Assembly (NCBI GenBank): GCA_002224055.1
Contig: AZLU01000175.1
Coordinates: forward strand, 25,830 to 89,829
DNA: 64,000 nucleotides
Source: Pezizomycotina sp. ARF18
Taxonomy: Eukaryota; Ascomycota
Direction: 5' to 3'
This document shows, one piece after another, positions 36,901 to 51,291 of the stretch (positions within the stretch are counted from its first letter, which is position 1; each line of letters begins with the position of its first letter). The notes beneath the pieces were generated by a model that saw only the letters and a program-made list of their open reading frames with translations, searched no databases and was not told the DNA's origin. Both the position numbers and the translations under genes were made by a program.

Positions 36901-39900
36901 TGTACTGTCTGCGTTTGTTCATGTAAGAGCAAAATCAACAATTCCGTAGATCAATAGCACATAGCTTTGTGGGGTGTATCGTCGGTATCTTCTTCTTCAC
37001 TTTGAAGTTCGGAGCTATATATAGGTTTCGGAACTTGGACGGCGTTTTGACAAAGCTGAATAACTACAGATAAGCAGATTGAAAAGATAAACATATGCAC
37101 TGTATGAAATATCGTTGCTCGCGATCGTTTGTCGTTTTACTATGATTTGCCGTAGTCAAGTAGTTTGTTTATTGATAGCGTGGCGTTTGACGTGAGGGTT
37201 CGTGAAAAGTAGGGTTGCCTTGCTGATTTCTATCGGTAGGCGACCGTATGTTTTGGAGCTAAAGAGTGCCAGGTGGGAGACTTGCTATAGCTTTAGCCTT
37301 TGTTCTTTGATTGTACGTTATGTTTGGAATATTCGTCTTTTTAGTTGTAAAATGCTCTGACTCCTCTAAATAGAGCTCACGGTTTCCATTCGCATTTTCG
37401 TTAGTGAGCGCTGGATAACTTTCCAACGCAGTTATCTGAGGATGCCTAATTGACCGTCGACAACTCATCGAAGTTTATAGCGAGTCTAACTTACATGAGG
37501 GACAGAGTCCGGTCAATGAATATGCTATGGGAGCTTCTTTTGCTACTTTGGTATCAGACGTCTGTTGCCGAGCGAAATACCTCCTAATAGTCCCTAGAAA
37601 CTTGATACGAGCTAGATAACTCATTTTGCTCTTGAATATCAAATTTTCTCGAAATCCGCTCTAAGCCTCTTTCCTCTATTCTCTATAGTACGGTGTAATG
37701 GTCAAATTATACCTAGAGGTGGCAGTTGCCGAGTACGTAAGAATACATATCGAATGGGAATCGATAATTTTTCATTTTTTCCAGTGTTTCGGCCTTTTGG
37801 TTTCTGGTATCGTGACCAGTGGGTTGTAATTGCGAAGCGAGTGGTAGCCAGCCCTTACCCACCAATCAATACTACCTATCGTTCGGTGAGATCGTCGATC
37901 TCGCTACGCTATAGTCCGCTGTTTTCGAGCCAGAGAATCCGCTACGCGTCTGCATTAATCCAGATTACAGTCATAAAGTGCCAACGAAAAGATTTACGTC
38001 GCACGGATAATGCTTGCAACTACAGTTCTATCGCGAGAACCTCATTTTGAACCTTTTGATATTCTGTGTATATATAACCTAGTTATGCTCTTGAAGTCAC
38101 CAACTAAGGCCTTATTTGTACGATCAGAATGGTGATAAATTCGACTTATACCGAAGAACCCCTTTTCTTTTAGAATCTTTTAATGATTATCGGTTGGCCC
38201 CCTTGAAAAACTGAGCCTGTGTCTCTTTAGCTTGTCGTACTATTTTACGTGCAGGCAAGTGTAGACGCGGCCGCGGAGAAGACCATACTATGTATCGCCG
38301 AACATAGTTTCTTGTTTCTCTCACTATAATTCGTGTCTATGTTTTACGGGTTTGAATTTATCTCCTCATCTTCCTTAGGCCACGACGGCGGCTATGTAGA
38401 GGGGATTATGGGATGTGTATATAGTTGCAATGGAGAGCCGACTTGCACTACTATCTCGCCATGGTCTACGTAATAAGAAAAATATAGCGATTGTGGGGAC
38501 TGCGCAAGTATCCATCTCGGTTTGCAATTCTCGGTGCTCCGGGGTCTGCAGAGCCAAATATGTGTACATAGAGCCTGACTACTAGGTTTAAGAAATAATA
38601 ATATAACCAAGTTTGAAGGTAGCTAATGTGATTATCTTGTGAAATCTAGTTACTGTCACGAAATTTCTCACTTTATATTTAGAAAGGTAGGATAGTAGAT
38701 CTTTTGAAGAGGATCTTTATGAGGCAAATAGTGAAAATTGGGATAGTCCTCTTGAAGTTGACATTGAAAAAGAAAATTAAAAGGTATCCCGAAAATATCG
38801 CTGAGATGGCTTTTTTATATAATAGGAAACGCTTCTATTATGCGGTAACGGTGAAGCAATCGTTAAAATTGAAATGAGCCATATGTCAGATTAGACCTAG
38901 AGCATCGTGTTTAACTCTCCGTTCAAGAGCTCGTTTGTTTTGTAGTCACTCTCATCGATCGAATGCGAGAACTCATTGAAATTATAGATCATCGCTGATA
39001 GTAATATTCTCACAGCTCATGGAGCTTCCGCCGGACTGTATTCTTCGCTCAGGGTCAGTTATGATGGATTCTGAAGCCTGCTCTTTTTATCTCTGGAAAA
39101 TAAACCACTCGGAGATTTAAGTGGGAGAATTATAAAGACTAACTACCAGACCAGAGTTGAGCATTGGCATATCGGTCTAGCATCCAACTGTCTCATTTTC
39201 AGTGACAGCTTTCGTTACGATACGCGGGTTTGTTTATATGGATCTCTAGAATATTGAACAAATTACTCTGGTAGTATCGCCAGCCTACTTGATTTCGAGC
39301 TCGTGGATATCTGCGTTTAGCTCCTTACTAGTTTCTATTTATTTATATTAGTATCAGCTCGACGGCTTATAGCGCTGGTATGCTGCGGGATCCAGGAGGA
39401 TCTTGCGGTTCGAAAGATTATCGGTCGGGCGGCCGATATTTTAGGTGCTGGAATCTGTAATTCATCCTCACGTCTATTGGCGTAGCGGGAATAGGATTGA
39501 TAAAATTACTCTCGCTGTCAGTCGAACAAATAATAACTTCTATTGCGGATTTCTCGAGCTCATTTCATATCCGTTGGGGACAAGGGAATAGCACCGGATT
39601 AAGACGTAAAATCGTTCCCTACATGACTGTTGCCCAACAGAGACTATTTTCGAAACGAACCACAGATCGAGGGTTTTATCGTCGGATTCGATGATGGCGG
39701 ACCGGAGCCGGTGGATAAGCCGGCATTGAGGTGTTGGGTGGCCCGCTGATTAGAAATATCTTCCAATTCGAACATAATTGCTAGATTATAAGGGACGTTG
39801 GTTTGAGTTCATGTTATCCATAAAATCGAGTCCAAGCCCAATTTTACAGGAAACAATACTTAAAGGCTCCCTATGGGCTTTGCTTGCTGTCCCAGGATTC

Positions 39901-42367
39901 CAGTAACTAAAAGCGACGAGCCGCGGGTCTATGGAGTGGCTATCCGTGTCGACCATCACGTTTAATTAAAGGTTATGCAGCCGGGAGTTATCAATACCGC
40001 TTCAGGACTGGAACTAGTGCTCATATGCATGGTTGTCACCATAATTCCCTCGCTGAATTCTCAATTTATGCCTAACCTTACTGCGGTGCGCGATCATCGA
40101 CGGAACTTTTCGTCTTTGCTTCTATAGTAAACCCTTGGGTAGTTTGCGAGTTCGATAAAGTGCCATTGAATATCAGGCTTTGACGATACCTCGTTGATGG
40201 AGCATTTTTTGGATAACTCCGTGAAATCTTTACGTAACATGTCAAGGAAAGGTCAAAGTCAACCTTAGACAATGGAGATTCACCTGTCTACAGTGTATAC
40301 TACTACGAAGTACCCATCCGCCGTTGTAGATATACTCTACTATAGGAACAGTAGCAGTAGAGGCTATACCTTTTGTTATCAGGGTTCTTCATTACAGATA
40401 AGATTTGATACTGTACTATCTGGGAATGTTGTAGAACATACCATGGATAACGGTCGTAATAGAAAATTACTTATGGCTGGACTCTTTACCTCTTTCAATC
40501 TACAGTAACAATGGTATCGTGCATCGGGGGCCGTCAGTTGGTGTATTTGAAGTTTTCCTTGAGGGATATTAACCTGTCGAGTTTTGCCTTGCATATGCAC
40601 CGAACCCAACAGCTTCATCCTCGATTTATACATCGATTCGGCGGTGCCGTTACGCATTTACTCTAGAATATCGTTAACAACGTCAAAAATATTTCAGATT
40701 TCAACTTTTTTGTATGAGACGCTGAAGATGGCTTTGTGGCCTAAGGCTTACGAGGGCACTGTAACTATATGCGGCTCGCTTCGTCTTACAAGCCGAGTTG
40801 AATATATATTCCTAACCTCTTCTAAGTTTTATGCAGAGATTGATCGGTCTTGCTAACAACTACTTTCGCTTCTATACCGTGCCGCAATCGTGTTTGCTGG
40901 GCTTAGGCAATAAAATCCGACTCCGTTGCTCTATCAAGAACAAGCGCGTCATCGCGTATAAGAAGAATGATCGAATTTCAGGTCTCGTGTACGGCTGGAC
41001 GACATCGGCTGACGCTTCGATTATCGTATTATCGAGTTGGGCAAGTTATAAGATCAATACGACAACAAACAAACGAATTTTCGACGTTTATATATTGCTT
41101 CACCTTTGGCTTTCGGAAGGAGCGTTCACGAGAAGCAATACTCTACTTATCATGTGACGACCCGGGCGGCAAATGTTGGCAATAGAGAATTGTTTTTACT
41201 ACTCCCCAAATTACTGGAGTGGTCTGGCAATGGATCTCATACAAGGCTAGGAGAATCAATTCATCTTTGCCTACAGTATCGAGCAGCTGGCCGTAGAATG
41301 TGATATCCCCCATATTAAAGCATCGTACCCGTGGGAAAAAAGTATGCATTACTCTTTCCGCCTGGCGGCGACCTAATGCGACAACTAGCAACTAACGAGA
41401 GGAAGACTGAAGAGGTTATCATTCGTTTGCTCGTTCTCCGTAATAATTCATGATATGCACTTGGTGAACCTTTTTAATGGCCAAATGTGTTACCCTCGTA
41501 CTGCCTGTGTTGATGCAATCGTTGTATACAGAGGAGAGAGTATTGTGAAGGTTTAGTGGACCTAGCGATTCAAGAAACTCATATATCGAATGTACGTCTA
41601 GAATGCTAAGGATTGCTACAGCAGGCAAAGGAGTATACAACTAGCGAGATAGCGTAGAGATAGCGTATAGACCGTGACGAAGCCTGGGAAACACTGCTTC
41701 GATGGTCTCTACTAGGAGTCGCGCCTAAGTTTATCTCGAATGATATCTCGAAGCCTGAATACGTATGCATTTGATCGAACGTTAGCAATGATAACAATAG
41801 CAAATTATTTAATTTCTTAAATTAATGTTTATTTTTTTTACTTGTCCCATTTTATTCCTATTCTATTCTTTTTTTTTTTTTTTTTTTTTTCTCGAAAAAA
41901 AAAAAAAAATAAATAAATAAATTTAGCAGGCAAACACAAATATAAACATTTATTATTTATTTATTTCTTTCTTCCCTTCCTCTCTCCTCTCTTCTTCACA
42001 AACAAATTATTATCATTATCCTTCCACTTTTAACAATCCAGCTACTTCAAAAAAAAAAAAAAAAAAAAAAAAAAACCCAAACATCTCTACTACTTCGAAT
42101 TCTCTATAGAAGCAATAATTCCAATTATTTCGTGTAGAATTGGAGGCAGTTTTACAGGGCTACCTCGACCTTTCGCGTTCATTTCTTTTCAATTTCAGGT
42201 AGCTAGCTCTCCTCCAGCGTCAACGTCGATTGCGAACACATCATATTTATTTCAAATATTATCATAGTTTCAGCTACTGACAAAAACTTTCTTTCCGTCC
42301 TCCAAAAGGTTCAGAAAAGACAGAAAGAAGAGAATACCCTTTTTTTTTTTTCGCAATAGAAGCCGCA
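33998..42367. other. Largest gene-free block, AT-rich
   Basis: No gene is supported over more than 8 kb. The first kilobase is T/C-rich and may contain the 3' UTR of the preceding gene. The 35-41.7 kb part has short frames on all strands and frequent TA steps, as expected of transposon-derived DNA altered by repeat-induced point mutation. One frame at 40831-41157 faintly resembles a retroelement reverse-transcriptase connection region but is not enough to call. The last 500 bp is T/A-homopolymer-rich promoter DNA of the AT-hook gene. Confidence 0.5.
41869..41909. repeat. T22-CTCG-A15 hairpin
   Basis: A run of 22 T is separated from a run of 15 A by CTCG, which can form a 15-bp A:T stem with a short loop. 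It lies about 460 bp upstream of the AT-hook gene start. Confidence 0.8.
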
Positions 42368-44536
42368 ATGCGGACTTTGAAAAACACGCTTATCCCTCAG
42401 CCGAAGAAGGGGCGCGACGACCTCGAAAGAGCCTGTCTACTACAACTCGCCAGCATCCAAAGTCAGCAAACCGTCCGCCGATACCTCGTCCAAGACGCCA
42501 GCTAAGGGCAGCCGCGGTTTGAAGGGCTTGCTTTCCTTGAGGAAAAACCATAATGATAGGACGAAGATGATAAAATCGAATCCAACAAGGATGAACTTGA
42601 CGCTTCCATGGAAGACACTGGTAGTAAAGAAGTAAAGAAGGGAGATTTGGAGCTCGAGGTTGCGCAGGAGGGAGAGACGAGCAACGTTAAGAGTTCTAAG
42701 AAGAGGACCAGGGACAGCATCCTTGACCTTCACAGTGATTCTGAGGATGAGAATCAGGATCAAAAACGGGAGGAGGAACACGACGACGAAAATGAGAAGA
42801 TGGAATACGTCGATGTCAAAGAAGCTACTGGTAGTTTCCTTCCTTTCCCCGTAGTTTCTTGCACGAAAAGCTTTGAAGTTTATCTTGCTAACCAGTGACT
42901 CTATAGCTGACACTCCCACATCCACTGGGAAGCGTGGGAGGGGACGTCCACCTCAGAAGAAGGCGAAGACTTCCGTTTTCTGAGGTCTCACTTGCACAAA
43001 CCTACGATTCGGCGCAGAAATCGAGGGAAGAGGTCGCCCTCGTAAGAGTGATGCCTCCGTCAACTCCCGCTGAAGCCGAAATCTATCCGCGGCAGAGGCC
43101 GTCCGCGCAGAGCGGTGCCTCAATCGGAAGCCTAGCTCCCGCGAGCACTTCAAAGGGAAGAGGTCGCCCTCGTAAAAGCATCGATTCGGAAGACATGGTC
43201 GATGCAGGAGCACTGAAGACGGATGGCGAGCAGGAAAGGGCTTGATGAAGACGAGGCGCTTGGAAGCTCTAAGCGTGCCGCCACCCGCCAAAACTTCCCT
43301 TACGAGATTTCCAGCCAGGAAGGGACGCCGATCAAGGCAACGGAGCCATCGCTAGCGATCTCAGCGACGATACGAATGAAATTCCTTTTATACCCAGCCA
43401 CTCAGGCCGCCATAGACCGCCATTTGAAAAGAGCAGCGCCAGGAAACCGGCAGCGACAAAGACGGAAGGGAGTCACGCGCTTCGGAGGCTGCTACGTTCA
43501 TTCTGTCGGAATATAGGGAACGCTACCGCTCTAGGGTCGGCCACGTCATCGAAGAGGAGACCGTCCAGAAGAAAGAAGTCACCAAAGGAAAGCGCGGTCG
43601 CCCGAGGAAATCTGCTGCCTCCGACCCGTATTACGAAGAGGAATCCTCGATGCTCTTTGAGAACACGCCTGGATCTACCAAGGAATCGTTCGAGATTTTC
43701 GAAGACTCGCCCGAGAATAACGCACCGCGCAAGCGCGGACGCCCTCCCAAGAAAGCTGCGGCGGCTCCCGTTGGCACTAAAGAAAAGATTATCAGGGCTG
43801 CCACTGGTGCCAGTGCTAGGAATGCTTCAAAGTCCTCAGTTCCCAACAGCGCGTACGAAGCCGACGATCGTCCCTGACGACTAGTAGCGAAAGGAACGCC
43901 CTAGCCGAAATTATTCCGGCTACTCCAGACATCGCTTCGACTATCCCGAAAGCGGAGAAGTCAGCGATGACAACAACGTCTTCAGCGAGACCCTGTTAAA
44001 GCTCTTACCGGCCAGCTCGCGCGCAAGGATGAAAACGCCAGGATCGCGGCGTCCGCTCTCGCAGCTATGCCTCCCAGCAACCCTCCTCTAGGATTGCTAG
44101 TCCGGGGTGGACTGCTGTCAACCAACCGGCTCCAGCACCAAGGACCAATTTCTTCTCCAACGACAATCAAAGTGCTCGTGGATCCGGTCTCGTCGGTAGC
44201 CATCTTGATAGGTCCGTCACGCCAAACTTGCCGCAAATAGAAAGGAGAAGAGTGTAGCTACTCCATCTAAGGATATGAGCGAAATCCTTCAGGCAAAGAT
44301 CACTAGCGGCGGAAGGAGCGACTACCAGTCCCGCTCGACGGTCGTGCTCAGCAATTCCAGCCGGTTGACGGTGTCGTTAACTCCTTCTACTCAAAGCTTA
44401 AGAACGGGATGGGGATCTAAAAAGAACGGGAGGCGGAGATCTACAAGATTACACTGCGAAATTTGACATCAGAGGGGGTTATATGCTTTTCTTTTTCTCT
44501 TTTTTTTTTTTTTTCCCGACAAAGATGACTCTGTAG
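42368..44536 (+). CDS. AT-hook chromatin protein with at least four AT-hook motifs
   Basis: AT-hooks (core RGRP with flanking basic residues) bind the minor groove of AT-rich DNA. The start ATG 42368 gives MRTLKNTLIPQPKKGRDDLE. Following frames give NSPASKVSKPSADTSSKTPA and an acidic region (DLHSDSEDENQDQKREEEHD). A probable intron follows (donor near 42831, acceptor CTATAG ending near 42906). AT-hooks then appear as GKRGRGRPPQKK (near 42935), EGRGRPRKSD (near 43025), SKGRGRPRKSID (near 43155), KGKRGRPRKSAAS (near 43595) and APRKRGRPPKKA (near 43730). Later parts read YRERYRSRVGHVIEEETVQK, RIASPGWTAVNQPAPAPRTN and, near the end, GVVNSFYSKLKNGMG and EAEIYKITLRNL. At least seven frame breaks occur. 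The stop is uncertain (44466 or 44536). The family beyond the AT-hooks is not recognised. Confidence 0.7.
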
Positions 44537-45314
44537 GCCACCATGAGTAGCTTTACAGGCTTCGGAATCTCCTATTTTTACTACTGACTCTTCTTTTTCG
44601 TATTTTCTTTTAATGATTTTTATGCTCTTACTCTTAATACTTTTCCTAATGACGACACGGAAATGGGACTTGCATACATAAACGGAGCAGGTTGATACTT
44701 TTCTTTTTAACCAGATTTTCAGATTTTGTTTCTCTTTATATTTTTATTGAACTACGATTCGCACGAACGAAAACCAAGAGACGTTTTTAAAAACCGAGCA
44801 TGGGGAGCTCAAATGGCCAGGGAAGCAAGACAGGAAGAGGGTTTTCTCAGATATTACCGATCATCGTTCAATGTCGACTTTCAAGCGATTATTACTGTCT
44901 TGAAATATATAGTGGCAGCTTTAGCACCAAAAAAAAGCAACAGATCATATAGGAACCTTCAAAAATAAAAGGATGATTTGATATTTCTAAATTCGCAAGA
45001 AAAACTTGGGGTTTGTAATTTGTATTAACAATATTGCTTTTACTATGTGAAGTGCAACATTTGGTTTTGAAAAGCCCTCCCGGCAAAGGTCTACTGTGCA
45101 TATGCATATGGCTTTACGGATATCTGCTGAAAATAAAAGTATATATTTCTTGAAATAATAGATATACAAGAAATTAAAAAGAGACGAAAGAAGATAACTG
45201 CGAAACTGCTTCTATGTATGTAATATGAATGGTATTGTTACAGCATTTTTGGGGCATCAGACGCTATGGTAGTCCAAGGGAGAGAAGATAATTACGAGAA
45301 TGGAAAAGCTTGGG
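44537..45314. other. Intergenic, convergent gene ends
   Basis: This T-rich then A-rich stretch lies between the 3' end of the AT-hook gene and the 3' end of ETFB. The only open frames are short and without motifs. It probably contains both 3' UTRs. Confidence 0.5.
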
Positions 45315-46266
45315 TTACAACGCTCCGAGGTCCTTGAGCTTCGCAATGAGTCCGTCGACGTCTTCGACCTTACCATCCTCCTTGCCTCGGCGGTGGTTCT
45401 GTTTCATTCAGAGAGTAGTCAGTTACCATCTTATTTATCCAATATTTCTATCCTTAATAAACAAAATCAGAGTACTTACCAGAAACCTCAGCGTCTTCAG
45501 CCTGTTCTTCGCATTAACCTCAAAGTCCGCCAGCTTCTTCTTATCCAGCGGCTTCTTCTTCGCCTTCATGATGTTCGGCAGCGAAGCGTATCGCGGTTCG
45601 TTCAGCCTTAAATCCGTCGTGATGATCATCGGCAGCTTACTCCTCGTCACCTCCGTGCCGCCGTCTACCTCCTTCCTAACGGTAACGTACTCCCCGCCTT
45701 CTTCCAGCGTTACAGAACTAGCGCCCGTCGCTTGCCCCCACCCCAATAATCCAGCAAGCATCTGCCCCGTCTGACTGCAATCGTCATCGATACTCTGTTT
45801 GCCTAGGATAACAAGATTCCTATCCTCCTTCTGCACTACTTCTTGAGTACCTTCGCGACGGCTAAGGGTTCCGGTAGGGCGTCGGTCTCGGATCCGGTTT
45901 CGATTAGGATCCGCGGTCGGCGCCCATGGCCATAGCTGTGCGGAGGGTGTCCTGCGCTTTGAGCGGGCCGAGGATACGGCGAGGATGTCGGGGACTTTAT
46001 CCTGCCCCAGTCGCTCGCGGAGGCGGACGCTTCCTCGACGGAGAGCTCGTCGAAGGGTTCATGGAGTGTTTTACGCCGCTACTTCGACGGCGGTTTGGGC
46101 TTTGTTTTACGCGGGTTTGACGGCGTAGTCGATTACCCTACATGTTTGGTGAGTGTGATGTTAGCTTGAATTTTTTTTTGTGGATTCGGGATGTTGCGAA
46201 TGTAGCTTGTGATAGTAGCTCGGGAGTAGCTTACCGCTTGACGGGGACGAGGATTCGGAGAGCCAT
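45315..46266 (-). CDS. ETFB: Electron transfer flavoprotein beta subunit
   Basis: ETF beta pairs with ETF alpha in the mitochondrial matrix and carries electrons from acyl-CoA and other dehydrogenases to ETF-ubiquinone oxidoreductase. Exon 1 is 32 nt (46266-46235; MALRILVPVKR, donor CGGTAAG). Exon 2 begins at 46137 with VIDYAVK, then VKHSMNPFDEL, SVEEA, AQDTLRTAMAMGADRG, ETGSETDALPEPLAVAKVLK, KEDRNLVILGKQSIDDDCSQ (nucleotide-binding signature region), TGQMLAGLLGWGQATGAS, and KLPMIITTDLRLNEPRYASL with PNIMKAKKKPL, the ETF-beta signature. A last intron (donor GGTAAGTA near 45484, acceptor AAACAG near 45407) leads to KVEDVDGLIAKLKDLGAL and TAA at 45315-45317. Order and length match the family. 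At least six single-base losses in homopolymers break exon 2, which would be lethal to function if real. Confidence 0.92.
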
Positions 46267-47166
46267 TGCTTGTAGGAGTGGCCGACGGAGTATGCGGGCT
46301 TGTCTGAAAGGAATCGAAGCTCTTGGAGCTGATTTGGAGGTTTAAGGAAGAAAAATATTTTTCTCGGGAATCGTCGGCTGTTTCCTGGCTACCGTCGGGA
46401 TCTCATTGACTTTTTTAATCCCGCGCCTCGGGCCAAAAAAAAAAAAAAAAAAATCTTGATATCGGTGGTTTGGCGTTGCAGAATGTACTGCACGCAGAGA
46501 GAGTATTTTAACGTGCTGAGAGGGCTGACTAAAACCTATAGAGCAGCTGACTAACATATTAAGCTCAAAATCTCAAGTTTCGTTTTCAATTCGAAGAAAT
46601 CATCTCATCGATCTAGAAATTTGGCTCCATAGCTAGCCCGCCTAGTGCTGGATAAAATCAATTAAACACCGTAGGTCGATGCGCACAAGCCGTGCGGGTC
46701 CGAATGGAGGCGCTTTAGTCGCGGCGTAGGTTTCGATCTACACTTTTTCGGTGGTTTCTTAGATTTATAGGTTCACCGCGAGGCCCCCTCAAATGTTCAC
46801 TTGGCCGGCATGATGCGTCCGGAACTACACGCATAATAATTTCTAATAGACCATTCGATCGTCTCGGTGAGTTGCATCTGATGGCATGGTTATTTTATTG
46901 TGGAGATGTGGGGTTCGTGTGCAATTGCTCATTACGTATTTTCGGTGGACACCGTACGGTTCGAAATGATATTTTTTGGCGCGACAATGTTTGACTTAAA
47001 AACCACTATTTTCAACCAACTAAAGAAATTTCTCACGACTAGGAGCTTCAATGTCAAATGCTTCGATCATGTACATATGTGTATAAGGAAGAAAAGATAT
47101 TTATTATTATAAAATATACTCCTGCAGCCCTATATTATCCTATATAAGCTTACCCTACAGGAGTAG
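46267..47166. other. Intergenic between divergent genes
   Basis: This is the shared upstream region of ETFB (-) and the gene at 47167 (+). It contains an A18 run near 46435. No open frame with protein-like character was found. Confidence 0.5.
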
Positions 47167-47950
47167 ATGGCTTTTAAAATTTGGAATTTTCTCGCTTTGA
47201 TCCTTCCGCCAAAGGATCGATATCCTGGAAACTTTTTTTGACACTCCGACAATTCCGCCTTCCCTGACGCTTAAGAGGCATGCGCATGAAAAGGATAAGG
47301 ATCTGGAGAAGCGAGCGATGCCTACTGGTCGCCGAACGGTACTTTTCGCCGGAAGGGAGAGCAGCATGTTCCATCCTCAAAAAATCCAACAAAAACTGCC
47401 ACGAAACGCATGGACGGCCTGGATGAACAAAGGCGGACAGGATTTGCCATGCCTCCTATACCATGGCGTCAATTCACGTGAGTTTCAACTTGTCGCCGAT
47501 AGTTCTCCGAAAGTCAGCGAAGCTTAAAAAAAAAAAAATGTGGTGCAGCAAGTAGGAGAAAAGAACCGACCAGACTTGGCGGGCGAAAAAGTTAGGGGAA
47601 GAAAACTTAGCTCTTTCGATGGAATGACTTCTTTGCTATTCCTCTTTAATCTTCTCCTGATATTTTTTTTCATCCATTTTCATCTATATCTTCAAAATTT
47701 TTCTTGCTTCATTCTTTAGACGATACCCCAGAGTCATATCCGTTAACCAGCTCGGATCAGGCTAGGACGGGTTTCTTTTTAGGCCGCGGAACATCGTGCA
47801 GCTGCAGACGCACTTCTGCAGGTACAGTGCATTTTTTACGTAAAGGAACAAGCTTTGAATTGGAGACAGCATCGAAAGTGGTTATAGAACGACTTTTTTT
47901 TGCGATACAAAGAAGCTCATTTGCTTCTCGAGGCACCAATTACCCCCTGA
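47167..47950 (+). CDS. Unrecognised protein-coding gene, two exons, frames interrupted
   Basis: The start ATG 47167 gives MAFK. Joining frames by single missing bases then gives LEFSRFDPSAK, IDILETFFDTPTIPPSLTLK, RHAHEKDKDLEKRAM, YWSPNGTFRRKGEQHVPSSK and RMDGLDEQRRTGFAMPPIPW. A donor CACGTGAG near 47479 and an acceptor TTCTTTAG ending at 47719 bound a probable intron. Exon 2 reads DDTPESYPLTSSDQARTGF, then one frame over EHRAAADALLQ, EQALNWRQHRKWL and LRYKEAHLLLEAPITP with TGA at 47948-47950. The basic and helical composition and splice sites make it a convincing gene, but I cannot name the family. It ends 100 bp before MET2, on the same strand. Confidence 0.55.
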
Positions 47951-48049
47951 ATCCTTTTTTTTTTCTTTCTTAAGAGGCAAAGATTGTTGGAGGATTTTGT
48001 ACGTAAAGAAAAGTTCACGGAAGTTTAAGAAGCTTGAGGAAGCGAAGCA

Positions 48050-49740
<1,691 letters not shown>

Positions 49741-51291
49741 TATGGTTATGAAGAAGAGTAGTAAATTTGGAGAGGCGGAGGTTGGTGATATTACGGCTTG
49801 GTAAGAAGGAGGTGTGACCATGATAACGTTTTCTGTGTTATGGACGATTTTAATAAAAAAAAAAAAATTGTATTGAGGGTAAAGGTTTCATTACGTATCA
49901 TGTTGATATCCTTATTTTTTTTTTTATTTTTTTTTGTGCAAATTATCTTTTCTTTTCTCTCGAGGATATATTTAGTGGGAGGAGCAATCCAACTTGCATA
50001 CAGTTTCTTCTTCTTTTTCATTCGGCGTTGAGTAGCAAGTTGTATATTTTGTCGTTTTCTGTGTTATTGTTCAACACAATTTGATTGCGATATAATTCGT
50101 TTCTTTGCAGGTAAAATATTTGGAATCTTGAAAAATTGATAATGGCCGTGAAACTCTTATCTTTATCCTTTCGCTCGGAATGTTTATTATACTATGTGGA
50201 GGTATATCATTCGCGGCTGTTATTGTGCATGAACGTTTGTTTTCAGTGCAGATTCGACAACTTCCTTAAAAATATATCCCTATATCAGTGGGAAACGTTT
50301 TGCTCATTCGAGAAAATATATTTATGGAACGAATGCTCTTCTTTATTTTCAAAATTTCGAATTTCCATGATACTATCGTACACCCCGAAAAAGAACCCCT
50401 ACTTATTATCCTATCGCAATACGGGAATGTTCTGCCTGAACGTTTTGAAAATCCAATTGGGTTAAACAAACAAAAGTAAAAAAAATAGAAAAACAAAAAC
50501 AACAAAACAATAACCAATAAGACAAAAAAATAACAATGCGGAATTTCGGAAAGCGGGAAAAGAATAATAAGAAAAGAAAAATATAAACAAGAAAAGAAAT
50601 ATAAAAAGGGAAACATCTGCAGCTCAGATACGTTTTCTTTATTTCTGGAGATTTTGATAGATAAAAAGTATACAGCAGCAGCATTCTCTACATATTTGTC
50701 CTATTAAGGAAAAAGCGGAAGTACAAAAAAAAGACCGACCAATCTGATATCAGACAAGAGAATTCTAGAAACCCCCGAAATTTTTATGAACTTGAGTTGG
50801 GATGAAAATATTTTGTTCTTTGGTTCTTATTGTCAATAGTAGTAATAAAGGTAAGTTATATCCCAAATGAAGGAACATACAACATTATCAAGGAGACGGT
50901 TGAGATGAAACAAGAGAGAAGACAAGGAATTTGAGAGAGGAAAAATTAAAGAACGAGAAAATAGAGAAATGAACAATATCTTCAGAGAGTTAGAGGTGGA
51001 GATATTGAGAAAAAAAAAAAGAAAGAAAAGAAGAAACAACCCATGAAAACCATTTGAAGGAAGAATAATGAAAACGAAAACAAATAGGCGTACCGGACGT
51101 AATAGGGCGTTTAATGCTTACTTTCGTAAGTTAAGAGGGAGAAAAGAAATTAACAATGTGTAAGAAAAAGGTATGACAAAGAAAAAAAGGAACTTAGGAA
51201 AAGGGATTCAATCTTCATATAAAGTCAAGTTCCACCTGTGAGTTTAAAGTGCACGCTGGAACCCACGCCTTCCGCCGTTCCTGAAGTGGTC
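49741..51291. other. Intergenic, convergent 3' region
   Basis: This AT-rich stretch lies between the ends of MET2 (+) and the Acinus-like gene (-). Sequence from about 50470 to 51200 is strongly A-rich on the plus strand (T-rich in the sense of the minus-strand gene). Open frames here are low-complexity and unsupported. Confidence 0.5.

Noticed and set aside
40831-41157. Frame starting QRLIGLANNYFRFY, faintly like the connection region of Gypsy-type reverse transcriptase.
   Set aside because: No catalytic YxDD motif, RNase H or integrase pattern could be found in any frame within 2 kb on either side. One short resemblance is not enough.
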